This document shows, one piece after another, positions 25,506 through 34,109 of a DNA stretch of 64,000 nucleotides; within the stretch, counting starts at the first letter, position 1, and each line of letters opens with the position of its first letter. Location of the stretch: NCBI RefSeq assembly GCF_017377775.1, contig NZ_JAFVLN010000003.1:496001-560000 (forward strand). Reading direction: 5' to 3'. Made by a program: the position numbers and the translations under genes. The notes under the pieces are model-generated. The model was not told the origin of the DNA. It ran no database searches and worked only from the letters and a program-made list of their open reading frames with translations. Source of the stretch: Streptomyces sp. VRA16 Mangrove soil (GTDB lineage: Bacteria > Actinomycetota > Actinomycetes > Streptomycetales > Streptomycetaceae).

Positions 25506-26468
25506 ATGACTTCTACGTACGCTGTACTTAGTGAGGGTCTGGAGAAGCGCTTCGGCAAGGGCGACACGGCCGTGCACGCCGTACGGGGCCTGGATCTCGC
25601 GGTGCGCGAGGGCACGGTCTGCGGTCTGCTCGGGCCGAACGGCGCGGGCAAGACGACCGCCGTACGGTTGTTGACCACGCTGCTCCGACCGGACGCCGGG
25701 ACCGCGCGTGTCGCGGGCCACGACATCACCGCGCAGCCGCACGAGGTCCGCCGCCGCATCGGGGTCACCGGGCAGTACGCGTCGGTCGACGGCGAGCTGA
25801 GCGGGCGCGAGAACCTGCGGCTCTTCGCCCGGCTGCTGCGCGCGCCCCGGGAGGACGCGGACGCGCTGCTCGAACGGTTCGGGCTCGTCGAGGCCGCCGA
25901 GCGGCCCGCGCGCACCTACTCGGGCGGGATGCGCCGCCGCCTCGATCTGGCGGCGAGCCTGCTCACCCGGCCCGCCGTGCTCTTCCTGGACGAGCCGACG
26001 ACCGGCCTCGACCCGCACAGCAGGAACGCCATGTGGGACGCCGTGCGCGACCTGGCCCGCGAGGGCACCACCGTCGTGCTGACCACCCAGTACCTGGACG
26101 AGGCCGACCGGCTCGCCGACGACGTCGTCCTGATCGACGAGGGCCGCGCCGCGCACAGCGGCACGCCCGCCGAGCTGAAGGCGCAGATCGGGCACTACGC
26201 CGAGGTCGTCGTGGCCGACCCGGACGAGCGCGCGCTGCACGCGGCCGCCGTCGTGCTCGATCAACTCACCGGCGCCCGACCCGAGTTGGACCGCGCCCGG
26301 CAGGCCGTCGGCGTCGTCGTGCTGGACCCGACGGTGACGCTGCCGCGCGTCGTGCGCGAACTCGACGCGGCGGGCGTGCCGCTGGCGGACGTCACGCTGC
26401 GCCCGCCCACCCTCGACGAGGCGTTCCTGCGCCTCACCACCAGCCGCCCCGAAGGAGTCCCCGCATGA
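25506..26468 (+). CDS. DrrA-type ABC transporter ATP-binding protein
   Basis: A 320-residue ATPase of an antibiotic/daunorubicin-resistance-type ABC exporter. Walker [10 protein letters not shown] (about 44-52), signature [11 protein letters not shown], Walker [13 protein letters not shown] and the switch-histidine position replaced by Gln (TTQYLDEAD) are all visible. The switch Gln is common in DrrA relatives. A C-terminal extension of about 80 residues is also DrrA-like. ATG 25506 is chosen over an in-frame GTG at 25488, which sits inside operator 1. The first codons overlap operator 2. Its stop overlaps the permease start (ATGA). Confidence 0.94.
   Translation: MTSTYAVLSEGLEKRFGKGDTAVHAVRGLDLAVREGTVCGLLGPNGAGKTTAVRLLTTLLRPDAGTARVAGHDITAQPHEVRRRIGVTGQYASVDGELSGRENLRLFARLLRAPREDADALLERFGLVEAAERPARTYSGGMRRRLDLAASLLTRPAVLFLDEPTTGLDPHSRNAMWDAVRDLAREGTTVVLTTQYLDEADRLADDVVLIDEGRAAHSGTPAELKAQIGHYAEVVVADPDERALHAAAVVLDQLTGARPELDRARQAVGVVVLDPTVTLPRVVRELDAAGVPLADVTLRPPTLDEAFLRLTTSRPEGVPA
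25513..25531. promoter_or_regulatory. TetR operator 2, inside the ABC gene's first codons
   Basis: CTACGTAC-GCT-GTACTTAG repeats the operator 1 pattern with one arm mismatch. Its centre is 43 bases (about four helical turns) from operator 1. It covers codons 3-9 of the ATPase gene. Confidence 0.65.
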
Positions 26469-27250
26469 GTTCCGCGATCGTGTACGACAGCACGGCGATG
26501 CTCGGCCGGCATCTGCAGCGCATCCGGCACGCCCCGGCGATCCTGCTGATGACGCAGACGATGCCGATCGTGTTCCTGCTGTTCTTCGGGTACGTCTTCG
26601 GCAGCGCCCTCGCGATGCCGGGCGCCGACTACCGGGCGTTCCTGGTGCCGGGCATGCTGGTGGCGACCGCGGCCAACGGGATCATGACGGGGATGTTCAC
26701 CGCCGCGCAGGACTCGCACCGCGGCGTCATGGACCGCTTCCGTACGCTGCCGATGTCCCGCTCCGCGGTGCCGGTCGGGCAGGCGGCGGCGGACCTGGTG
26801 ACGACGGCCGTCGGACTCGTCCCGCTGGTCCTCGTGGGTCTCGCCATGGGGTGGCGGATCGAGGGCGGGGCGGCGGCCGCGTGCGGCGCCTTCGGGCTGC
26901 TGCTCCTGTTCCGCTCCGCCGCGACCTGGGTGGGGATCCTGCTGGGGCTCGCCTCCCGGAGCGAGGAGGCGGCGGGGCAGCTGGGCGGTGCGACGTTCAT
27001 GCTGCCGCTGCTCTCGAACGCGTACATCCCGACCGACGGCATGCCGGGCTGGGTCCGCACGCTGGCCGAGTGGAACCCGATCAGCGCCGTCGCCACGGCG
27101 GTGCGCGATCTGTTCGGCAACGCCCCGGTGCCGCACGGCGCGTCCTGGCCGGTGGCGCATCCGGTGGCCGGCTCGCTGAGCTGGTGCGCGGTCCTGCTCG
27201 CGCTGTGCGTGCCGCTCGCCGTCCGCCGCTACACGCACGGCGGACGGTGA
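26465..27250 (+). CDS. DrrB-type ABC transporter permease
   Basis: A 261-residue ABC-2 membrane protein with about six hydrophobic segments. The ABC-2 signature region runs near [28 protein letters not shown] and [22 protein letters not shown] (about 175-230). The start overlaps the ATPase stop by 4 bases, so the two form a coupled exporter under the divergent TetR. It would export a hydrophobic drug or lipid; the substrate is not evident. It converges on the M20 peptidase gene. Confidence 0.92.
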   Translation: MSSAIVYDSTAMLGRHLQRIRHAPAILLMTQTMPIVFLLFFGYVFGSALAMPGADYRAFLVPGMLVATAANGIMTGMFTAAQDSHRGVMDRFRTLPMSRSAVPVGQAAADLVTTAVGLVPLVLVGLAMGWRIEGGAAAACGAFGLLLLFRSAATWVGILLGLASRSEEAAGQLGGATFMLPLLSNAYIPTDGMPGWVRTLAEWNPISAVATAVRDLFGNAPVPHGASWPVAHPVAGSLSWCAVLLALCVPLAVRRYTHGGR

Positions 27251-27284
27251 GCGGAGCGACGGACGGCGCGCGGGACGACGGGCC

Positions 27285-29024
27285 CTAGGTCTGGGGCGCC
27301 AGTTCGGGGCCGAGCGAGGAGAACTTCTCCTGCGACACCACCCGCTTCGGCGGCCAGGTGATGTTGTTCGGCGGCCACTTCTGTCCGGTCTTCTTCAGGA
27401 ACCAGGCCGGCGGCTCGTACATCGGCGGCTCATAGCCGTCGGGCAGCGCCGTCTTCCACGCGACGCCCTTCGTACGCTCCTTGAACTCGTCCTTGACGGC
27501 CTTCAGGCGCTCGGGCTGGGTGATCAGGTCCACCGCCGTCGCCGCCAGATACTTCGCGGCGGCCACCACGGCGGCCTGCCCGGGGGCCGCGGCGGCGCAG
27601 GCCGCGGTGGACCAGGTGTGCATCTTGGTGCCGATCGGGGCGAGCGCCGCGCCCATCGACACGGTCGGCACGTTCCAGCTGATGTCGGCGACGTCGGTCG
27701 ACCCGCCGCCCAGGAACGCCGGGTTGGGCGGGGTCAGGTCGCCGATCGCGTCGTGCATGCCCTTCTGCGGCAGCCCGAGGGACTCCTGCAGCTCCTTCGC
27801 CAACGCATGGGCGGCGTCCGGGAATGCGGGCGGGCCGATCTGCCGCATGTTCTCGTGCAGCAGCTCGGCGAAGGACTGCGAGGGCAGCTGGTTCCAGCAG
27901 GCCGAGGTGATCCGGTGCTGCACCTTCGTCTGCGACGCCTTGGCGGCGGCCTCGGAGACGGCGATCACCTTGTCGAGCAGGACCTGGACGCGGGCCGGAC
28001 TGCCTTCGCGTACGTAGTAGGAGATCTCGGCGATCTCCGGGGTCACGTTGGGGATGTCCCCGCCGTTGTTGATGACCCAGTGCAGGCGACCGCTCGGGGC
28101 GAGGTTCTCCTCGCGCAGAAACTCCGACATCGTCGCCATCATCACGGCGGCGTCCAGCGCCGACTTGTTGCCGAGCGGGGTGCCGCCGTGGCCCGCGACA
28201 CCGAGGAAGGTGAAGGTCACGGCGGTCATCGCGGTCGTGCTGCCCCAGCCGGTGGCGTTGGCCGTGGAGGGGTGCCAGTCGAGGAAGGCGTCGAGGCCCT
28301 CGTACACGCCTTTGCTGACCGCGTACGTCTTGCCGATCAGGGTCTCCTCGGCGGTCGAGCCGAAGAACTTCACCGTGACGGGGAGCTTGTGCTTCTTCGC
28401 CGCCTGCGCGACGGCGGCGGCAGCGGCCGCCGCGGCGGTGCCGAGCGCGCTGTGCCCGCAGCCGTGCCCCGGGCCGTAGCTGGGGGCGAACGGGTCGTGG
28501 ACGTACTCGCGCGGGTCGTGGTGTCCCACGCCCTTGTTCTGGGAGAGGCCGGGCAGCGCGTCGTACTCACCGCTGAAGCCGAGCACCGGGCCGCCGCTGC
28601 CGTACGTGAACGTCGCGGTGAAGGCGGTCGGGAATCCCGCGGTGCCGAACTCGACGTCGAATCCGGCCCGTTCGAGGAAGCCGGCCTCGGCGAGCGAGGA
28701 GTTCCACTCGCGCAGGGACAGTTCGGCGTTCTCCCAGATCTCGGCGTTCAGGCCGGTGATCCGGTCGGTGTTGCCGGTGATCCAGCCGAGTGCGGTGGCC
28801 TTGGCGGGGCTGTCCTCGGCCAGGCCCTCGGGGGCCTTGTACTCGGCGGCCCCGGCGGGGGTCGTGTCGGCCGCGGCGGCCATGGCGGGGTCCGCCTCCG
28901 CCGTCATCACGGCGGCGGTGACACCGGCCGCGCCGAGCATCTGCATGATGCGGCGTCTGCTGAGCTGGGGGCCCGACGCCAGCAGCGCCGAGTGATGTTC
29001 GTGCTGGTCGTGCAGGTCACACAC
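27285..29024 (-). CDS. Secreted M20-family amidohydrolase (AbgB-like), Tat substrate
   Basis: A 579-residue M20 peptidase/amidohydrolase related to p-aminobenzoyl-glutamate hydrolase. The N terminus carries a twin-arginine signal (LSRRRIMQMLGAAG, about 25-50) ending in Ala residues, so the folded enzyme is probably exported by Tat. Metal-site motifs are GHGCGHSALG, STAEE and, near the end, GSTDVADISW. The C terminus has an extra Pro/Trp-rich tail (about 525-579). GTG 29024 is used because GGAGG lies 5 bases ahead. Frame continues upstream but without a ribosome site. A dimerisation domain interrupts the catalytic domain, as usual. The amide substrate is unknown. Confidence 0.88.
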   Translation of the reverse strand: MCDLHDQHEHHSALLASGPQLSRRRIMQMLGAAGVTAAVMTAEADPAMAAAADTTPAGAAEYKAPEGLAEDSPAKATALGWITGNTDRITGLNAEIWENAELSLREWNSSLAEAGFLERAGFDVEFGTAGFPTAFTATFTYGSGGPVLGFSGEYDALPGLSQNKGVGHHDPREYVHDPFAPSYGPGHGCGHSALGTAAAAAAAAVAQAAKKHKLPVTVKFFGSTAEETLIGKTYAVSKGVYEGLDAFLDWHPSTANATGWGSTTAMTAVTFTFLGVAGHGGTPLGNKSALDAAVMMATMSEFLREENLAPSGRLHWVINNGGDIPNVTPEIAEISYYVREGSPARVQVLLDKVIAVSEAAAKASQTKVQHRITSACWNQLPSQSFAELLHENMRQIGPPAFPDAAHALAKELQESLGLPQKGMHDAIGDLTPPNPAFLGGGSTDVADISWNVPTVSMGAALAPIGTKMHTWSTAACAAAAPGQAAVVAAAKYLAATAVDLITQPERLKAVKDEFKERTKGVAWKTALPDGYEPPMYEPPAWFLKKTGQKWPPNNITWPPKRVVSQEKFSSLGPELAPQT

Positions 29025-29334
29025 GCGTACCTCCGGGGGACGGGGGCGAGGCTGGTGTAGCTGTATCGGCCATCGACGATCACGGCACACAGTGGACCCC
29101 GGAAGTTGCTCCGTCAACATCCGTGCATGACAAGCCTGTTACGGAAGCGGGAGAAGAGACGGACGCACACACGAGCCAGGCCCGCACCCGACCCCCACGC
29201 CGGAGCGTCCGCCGCATGCCGTGGGGATGACGGTCGCGAAGATGCGCAGCGGTACGCCGGACGGCGCGGAGGTCGAATGCGGGCCTGGACCCTTGCTGGA
29301 CGGGCGGCCCGGCCCGGAGGCCGGGCCCGAGGGC
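29025..29334. other. 310-base intergenic region
   Basis: This holds the leader of the M20 gene on the minus strand and the terminator of the small gene at 29335 (hairpin 29306-29327). No further gene is supported; several overlapping open frames here are low-complexity and lack ribosome sites. Confidence 0.6.
29306..29327 (-). terminator. Hairpin terminator of the 90-residue gene
   Basis: A perfect 9-base-pair stem (GGCCCGGCC and GGCCGGGCC) with a 4-base loop lies 7 bases past the stop codon of the small minus-strand gene. Confidence 0.7.
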
Positions 29335-29607
29335 CTAGTGGCCGCCGAACAGCGAGCGGCGCAGTCGCCGCAGAGGTGCGAAGAGCGAGACTCGTCGCAC
29401 TCGTGCACGGCTGGTGCTGCGCTCGTCGTGCGCGGTGTCACGCGCGGTCAGCTCACGCATCAGCGTCGTCGCCTCGACCGTCTCGCGCTGCGGGACGGCA
29501 GGGCCGCCGAGCACCGAGAGATGGCGGTCGAGCCGCGAACTGGTCGCACTGCTCCCGCAGGTGATCGCAGGCACACGAGGCCTGCTGCGCACTGTTATCT
29601 GTTCCAT
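29335..29607 (-). CDS. Small basic protein of unknown function (90 residues)
   Basis: A 90-residue protein beginning MEQITVRSRPRVPAITCG and ending in an Arg-rich stretch (RRVSLFAPLRRLRRSLFGGH). There is no signal peptide or clear membrane segment; the tail could form an amphipathic helix. Support for a real gene: a strong ribosome site (GGGGAG 5 bases before ATG), its own terminator, a -10-like TAGGGT about 44 bases upstream, and non-repetitive composition. From memory similar small proteins occur in other Streptomyces. No function can be assigned. Confidence 0.7.
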   Translation of the reverse strand: MEQITVRSRPRVPAITCGSSATSSRLDRHLSVLGGPAVPQRETVEATTLMRELTARDTAHDERSTSRARVRRVSLFAPLRRLRRSLFGGH

Positions 29608-29697
29608 GTCACTCCCCACCCGTACGAGGGCACTCAGCCCGGGCAGGTTAACCCTATCGCCCCCGCGCGACACTCGTGTATCCCGGTAGCAGGATTC

Positions 29698-29716
29698 ACC
29701 TCCCCTGTAAGGAGGT
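29698..29716 (-). terminator. Possible hairpin after the anti-sigma gene
   Basis: AACCTCC/GGAGGT arms (29698-29703 and 29711-29716) form a short 6-base-pair stem 17 bases past the anti-sigma stop. The stem is weak, and read-through into the small gene is possible. Confidence 0.3.
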
Positions 29717-29733
29717 TGACGCCTTCCCCGTGA

Positions 29734-30498
29734 TTACTCTCCGAATCCAACTGATTTCAGGGCGAGTTGGACAAGAGGGGCACTTGTGGGGTGCCGGGAG
29801 CCGCCGTCCGGCTCGGTCGTGACAGCCAGTGAGGAGGCGTCCGACGTCAAGCCGGTCGCGAGCAACGGCGTGTCGGAGCCGCTGTCGGGCAGCACGCCCA
29901 GGGAACGCGGCGGCCCGGAGCCCTTGGGGAGCACCCACAGCTGGTGGTCGCGGCCGCGGGGCGGCGGGGCGAGATCCGTGACGGTGATCACGGCGCTGTG
30001 CCGGCGGGACGATGCGACGACGGCGATGCCGTCGCCGCGGACGGCACGGGCGTCCGGAGCGGCGAGAACGTGGGCGATCTCACGTGCCTCGGCCTGCCGT
30101 GCGTCGAGCCGGTCCTGAGTGCGGGTCAGCTCCACCCCGAGCAGCACCGCGGCGATCAGCGCGAGGACGGCGGCGCCCGCGGCCAGCGGCACGAGCAGCG
30201 GTCGGCGGGCCGCCGGCGCCGCGCCGGGCGGGGGCGCCGGTTCCTGTTCGAGGGTGCGGACGGCGCTCAGGACACGGTCGCGCAGCCCCGGCGGGGCCGG
30301 GACGCGGGCGGCGCGGGCCAGGCGCAGGGTGTCGACCGCGTGGGCCTGGACCTCGGCGGTGCAGCGCTCGCAGTGCCGCAGGTGCCGTTCGAACCGGGCG
30401 AGTTCGGGCGGGTCGAGGGCGTCGAGGGCGTACGGGACGGCGAGCGAGTGCACGTCGCGCAGCGGCCAGGCGGTGAGCCACCGCGGCAGGCGCCTCAT
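29734..30498 (-). CDS. RskA-like zinc-type anti-sigma factor
   Basis: A 254-residue membrane anti-sigma factor. The N-terminal cytoplasmic domain carries the zinc-binding anti-sigma motif HLRHCERC (about residues 40-47) with an upstream His, and binds the ECF factor. One transmembrane helix follows at about 98-118 (PLLVPLAAGAAVLALIAAVL). The extracytoplasmic RskA/anti-sigma-K C-terminal domain follows (GRDHQLWVLPKGSGPPRSLG). Regulated proteolysis of such proteins releases the sigma factor. The start overlaps the sigma stop by 4 bases (ATGA), giving coupled synthesis. Confidence 0.92.
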   Translation of the reverse strand: MRRLPRWLTAWPLRDVHSLAVPYALDALDPPELARFERHLRHCERCTAEVQAHAVDTLRLARAARVPAPPGLRDRVLSAVRTLEQEPAPPPGAAPAARRPLLVPLAAGAAVLALIAAVLLGVELTRTQDRLDARQAEAREIAHVLAAPDARAVRGDGIAVVASSRRHSAVITVTDLAPPPRGRDHQLWVLPKGSGPPRSLGVLPDSGSDTPLLATGLTSDASSLAVTTEPDGGSRHPTSAPLVQLALKSVGFGE

Positions 30499-31052
30499 GC
30501 GGAGGCCCCGTCCAGGCAGGACCGCAGGCGCAGCAGCCCGTCGCGCATCCGGGTCTTGACGGTGCCGAGCGGGACGGCGAGACGGCGGGCGACCTCGCGG
30601 TAGGTGTAGCCGTCGTAGTAGGCGAGGGTGACGGCCTGCCGCTGGAGGTCGGTGAGCCGGCCCAGACAGCGGCGCACCCAGTCCCGCTCCAGGACCGACT
30701 CGACCTCCTCCACGACCTGGTCGAAGGGCGGGGTGTCGGCCCGGCGCGCGGCGCGCTGCTCGCGCTCCCCCGCCGCGCGCACGCTCCTGACGCGGTCGAC
30801 GGCCCTGCGGTGGGCGAGGGTGAGGATCCAGGGGAGGGCGGTGCCGCGCCGCGGGTCGTAGCGGGCGGCGGTGCGCCACAGTTCGAGGAACACCTCCTGG
30901 GCGACCTCCTCCGACTGCGCCGGGTCCCGCAGCACGCGCCGGATCAGTCCGTACACCGGGCCCGAGACCTGCCCGTACAACTCCTCGAAGGCCTGCTGAT
31001 CGCCGCGTCCCACGCGGGTGAGCAGTGCGTCGGTGCTCTCCACGACATCCAT
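30495..31052 (-). CDS. SigK-like ECF RNA polymerase sigma factor
   Basis: A 185-residue ECF sigma factor with regions 2 (about 20-90; QAFEELYGQVSGPVYGLIRRVL, SEEVAQEVFLELW) and 4 (about 125-180; LTDLQRQAVTLAYYDGYTYREVA). Length and the downstream RskA-type anti-sigma place it in the SigK-like (ECF19) group. ATG 31052 has a GGGGGA ribosome site. Upstream, on the same strand, CCATCC-17-CGCAT (31122-31095) matches the mycobacterial SigK promoter consensus with one mismatch, suggesting autoregulation. A matching promoter points to the divergent DUF4331 operon. Confidence 0.92.
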   Translation of the reverse strand: MDVVESTDALLTRVGRGDQQAFEELYGQVSGPVYGLIRRVLRDPAQSEEVAQEVFLELWRTAARYDPRRGTALPWILTLAHRRAVDRVRSVRAAGEREQRAARRADTPPFDQVVEEVESVLERDWVRRCLGRLTDLQRQAVTLAYYDGYTYREVARRLAVPLGTVKTRMRDGLLRLRSCLDGASA

Positions 31053-31094
31053 ACGGTCCCCCGTTCCGGCCCGCTCATTGTGCTGCCGCCCGTG

Positions 31095-31122
31095 ATGCGG
31101 AGACAGGGGCGGGAGCGGATGG
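31095..31122 (-). promoter_or_regulatory. SigK-like promoter of the sigma gene
   Basis: On the minus strand CCATCC (31122-31117) is followed after 17 bases by CGCAT (31099-31095). SigK promoters in Mycobacterium read CCATCC-16/17-CGAAT. Transcription would start about 30 bases before the sigma ATG. Confidence 0.55.
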
Positions 31123-31156
31123 CACGCGCCGCCCCGCGACCGTCCCGGAAGCCGGA

Positions 31157-31184
31157 CCAATCCGCCCCGCCCCGGGCCCCGAAT
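31157..31184 (+). promoter_or_regulatory. SigK-like promoter of the DUF4331 operon
   Basis: CCAATCC (31157-31163) is followed after 16 bases by CGAAT (31180-31184). This closely matches the SigK-type consensus and faces the DUF4331 gene, which starts 66 bases downstream. Confidence 0.55.
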
Positions 31185-31249
31185 GGCCGTCAAGAGGCTC
31201 GCGCGGTGCGAGCACCGAGACCTGAAGACGTTCACGAGGGACGGACGCG

Positions 31250-32797
31250 ATGACAGCAACCGCCAGGAAACGCCGGGGAGTTCGCCCCCTGGCCGCGCTG
31301 ATCTGCGGCGCGCTGGCCGCCGGGGGGCTCGCCGCCGCCGGGGCGACCGTGCTGCGACCGCAGGAGGCGCACGCCTCCAGCCATAGGGAGGCACCGCTGA
31401 TCTCGGGGGACCCGCAGCACGACAACACGGACGTGTACGCGTTCGTCAGCCCCGACAAGCCGGACACCACGACCCTGATCGCCAACTGGATCCCGTTCGA
31501 GGAACCGGCCGGAGGACCGAACTTCTCTCCGTTCGCGGAGAACTCCCAGTACGACATCCACATCGACAGCGACGGTGACGGTCAGGGCGATCTGCTCTAC
31601 CGCTGGACGTTCCACACGAAGACCAGGAACGGCAGCACGTTCCTGTACAACACGGGCCCGGTCACCTCGCTCGACGACCCGGACCTGAACGTCACGCAGA
31701 CGTACGACATCGATCTGCTCACGCTGCACGACCAGAGGATCGTCTCCACGACCGAGCTGGCCGACGATCTCCCGGTCGCGCCTTCGAACGTCGGAAAGGC
31801 GTCGATGCCGCAGTACGGGACGCTGCGCGAGCAGGCGGTGCGCCAGGTGCAGGGCGGCGGATCGGCGTTCGCGGGCCAGGCCGACGACCCCTTCTTCCTC
31901 GATCTGCGGGTCTTCGACCTGCTCTACGGCGGCAACCTGTCGGAGGTCGGCCGGGACACGCTCGCCGGATACAACGTCAACACCATCGCGCTCCAGGTCC
32001 CGACGGCGTCCCTGACGCAGTCGGCGCAGCAGCCGATCATCGGCATCTGGTCCACCACCCAGCGCAAGAACGCCGAGGGCGCCTGGACCCAGGTCTCCAG
32101 GCTCGGCTCCCCGCTGGTCAACGAGGTGGTGATCCCGCAGCGGGACAAGGACAGGTTCAACGCCTCGCACCCGTGGAACGACGCGGACTTCCTGCCGTAC
32201 GTCACCAAGCCCGAGCTGCCCAAGCTGCTCCAGGCGATCTACAAGCTGCCGGCACCGGAGGAGCCGCGCAACGATCTCGTCTCCGTGTTCCTGACCGGTG
32301 TGAAGGGCCTGACGCAGCCGCCGCACGTGCGGCCCGCGGAGATGCTGCGCCTCAACACCTCCATCAGGCCGACGAGTTCACCGAAGCGGCTCGGCGTCCT
32401 CGACGGGGACAACGCCGGGTTCCCCAACGGGCGACGGCTGACGGACGACGTCGTCGACATCGAACTGCAGGCCGTAGAGGGCGAACTCCTCGGCAACAAG
32501 AACGACTTGGGCGACGCCGTGAACGCCAACGACACGCGGTTCGGCTCCACCTTCCCGTACGTGGCCCTGCCCACGTCCGGCTCGCGCGGCCCGCTGGCGA
32601 AGAAGGACGGCAGTGGCGACACCAACCGCAGCGCCCTCAACGGCGGCGCGCTGGGCAGCAGTTCGTCGCCGTCCGGCGGCTCGCCCGACAACACGCTGCT
32701 CATCGCCTCGGCGTCGGCGGCGGGCGCCGGTGTGCTGCTCGTCGGCCTGGGCCTGGCGTGGTGGCGGGGCCGGACGCGGCGGCGCGGGGCGCTGTAG
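31250..32797 (+). CDS. DUF4331 family secreted/membrane-anchored protein
   Basis: A 515-residue protein with a signal peptide (about 1-43, ending AHA-SSH) and the DUF4331 fold. The conserved start SSHREAPLISGDPQHDNTD is rich in potential metal or ion ligands (His, Asp). A Ser/Gly-rich linker (about 458-478) leads to one C-terminal membrane helix (about 480-503) and a short Arg-rich tail. The bulk is therefore outside the cell, tethered to the membrane. Function of DUF4331 is unknown. It is first in the operon with the TPR and NicO genes behind a SigK-like promoter. GAGGGA lies about 10 bases before the ATG. Confidence 0.9.
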   Translation: MTATARKRRGVRPLAALICGALAAGGLAAAGATVLRPQEAHASSHREAPLISGDPQHDNTDVYAFVSPDKPDTTTLIANWIPFEEPAGGPNFSPFAENSQYDIHIDSDGDGQGDLLYRWTFHTKTRNGSTFLYNTGPVTSLDDPDLNVTQTYDIDLLTLHDQRIVSTTELADDLPVAPSNVGKASMPQYGTLREQAVRQVQGGGSAFAGQADDPFFLDLRVFDLLYGGNLSEVGRDTLAGYNVNTIALQVPTASLTQSAQQPIIGIWSTTQRKNAEGAWTQVSRLGSPLVNEVVIPQRDKDRFNASHPWNDADFLPYVTKPELPKLLQAIYKLPAPEEPRNDLVSVFLTGVKGLTQPPHVRPAEMLRLNTSIRPTSSPKRLGVLDGDNAGFPNGRRLTDDVVDIELQAVEGELLGNKNDLGDAVNANDTRFGSTFPYVALPTSGSRGPLAKKDGSGDTNRSALNGGALGSSSSPSGGSPDNTLLIASASAAGAGVLLVGLGLAWWRGRTRRRGAL

Positions 32798-32864
32798 CCG
32801 GCACCCTCCCTGCTCATTCCCTCCCCCTCCTCCCCTTTCCTCCGCTCACAGAAAGGTGATCTTC

Positions 32865-34109
32865 ATGGCTCCGCGCCTCTCAGGACGCACCGCCGTCGCC
32901 GCGTGCGCACTGGCACTCGCCCTCACCGGGGGCGCGGTCGCCATCGGCGGGGGCGGCGACGGCCATCGGCCCACGGTGGCCGCCGAGCCGCCGCCCCAAC
33001 AGCTCGGCACGGGCGGCCTCGACCGTTCGGTCCAGACCCTCCAGACCCATCTCCGGTCCCAACCCCAGGACTTCGGCGCATGGGCGACGCTCGGCACGGC
33101 CTACGTCGAACAGGCCCGCACGCTCGGCGACCCGTCCCGCTACCCGCAGGCACAGCGCGCCCTGTCCCGCTCCCTGAAGCTGCGCCCCGACGGCAACGAC
33201 GCCGCGCTCGCCGGACGGGCGGCCCTCGCCGCGGCCCGGCACGACTTCCGCGGCGCCCTGCGGGACGCCCGCCGCGCCCTCGCCGTGAACCCGTACAGCG
33301 AGCGCGCCCTGTCCACCCGTATCGACGCCCTGGTCGAGCTGGGCCGCTACGGGGAGGCCGGGCGGGCGGCCTCCGAGGCGGACGCGCGCCGCCCCGGCAT
33401 CCCCGTCTTCACCCGTTTCTCGTACGTGCGTGAGCTGCGCGGCGACGTCACGGGCGCCCGGCGCGTCCTGCGGCAGGCGCTCGCCTCGGCGTCGTCGCCC
33501 GCCGACGAGGCGTACGTCGCCACGGCGCTCGGCCAACTCGCGTGGCGCCAGGGAGACTTCGGCGAGTCCCTGCGCGACTGCGGGCGCGCACTGCGGGCCG
33601 ACGCGAGTTACGTGCCCGCGCTGGAGTGCCGGGGCAGGGCGCGGGCCGGCCGGGGCGACACCGCCGCGGCCGTCGCCGACCTGCGCGACGTCGTCGCCCG
33701 CTACCCGCTGCCGGGCCCGCTGGTCGAACTCGGCGAACTCTACGAAAAGCAGGGGAAGCTGTCGGCGGCCCGCGCCCAGTACGGGCTCGTCTCCGCCTGG
33801 ATCGCGCTGGCCCGCGCCAACGGGGTCGACGTCGACCTCGACACGGCCCTCGCCGCGGCGGAGCACGGCGACCGGAAGGCGGCGCTGCGCGCGGCGCGGG
33901 CCGAGTGGGCGCGCCGGCACACCGTGCACACGGCGGACGCCCTCGGCTGGGCCCTGCACGTCAACGGCCACGACAGCGAGGCCCTCCGCTACGCCCGCTT
34001 CGCCACGCACACCGGCTACCGCGACGCGACGTTCTTCCGCCACCGGGGAATCGTGGCCCGGGGAGCGGAACGCAAGGAGTGGCTGAACAAGGCGAGGACC
34101 CTGACATGA
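32865..34109 (+). CDS. Secreted tetratricopeptide-repeat protein
   Basis: A 414-residue protein. A signal peptide or N-terminal anchor (about 1-27) is followed by at least eight TPR-like helical repeats (YPQAQRALSRSLKLRPDGND, FRGALRDARRALAVNPYS, FGESLRDCGRALRADASYV). TPR proteins act as protein-binding scaffolds. It has a good ribosome site (AAAGGTG) and starts 67 bases after the DUF4331 gene. Its stop overlaps the NicO gene start (ATGA). The conserved company of DUF4331 and a metal permease suggests a periplasm-like scaffold for the module. No enzyme motif is visible. Confidence 0.88.
   Translation: MAPRLSGRTAVAACALALALTGGAVAIGGGGDGHRPTVAAEPPPQQLGTGGLDRSVQTLQTHLRSQPQDFGAWATLGTAYVEQARTLGDPSRYPQAQRALSRSLKLRPDGNDAALAGRAALAAARHDFRGALRDARRALAVNPYSERALSTRIDALVELGRYGEAGRAASEADARRPGIPVFTRFSYVRELRGDVTGARRVLRQALASASSPADEAYVATALGQLAWRQGDFGESLRDCGRALRADASYVPALECRGRARAGRGDTAAAVADLRDVVARYPLPGPLVELGELYEKQGKLSAARAQYGLVSAWIALARANGVDVDLDTALAAAEHGDRKAALRAARAEWARRHTVHTADALGWALHVNGHDSEALRYARFATHTGYRDATFFRHRGIVARGAERKEWLNKARTLT

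Noticed and set aside
29139..29564. Several overlapping open frames between the M20 and anti-sigma genes
   Set aside because: Apart from the 90-residue gene at 29335-29607, they lack ribosome sites and have shadow-type composition.
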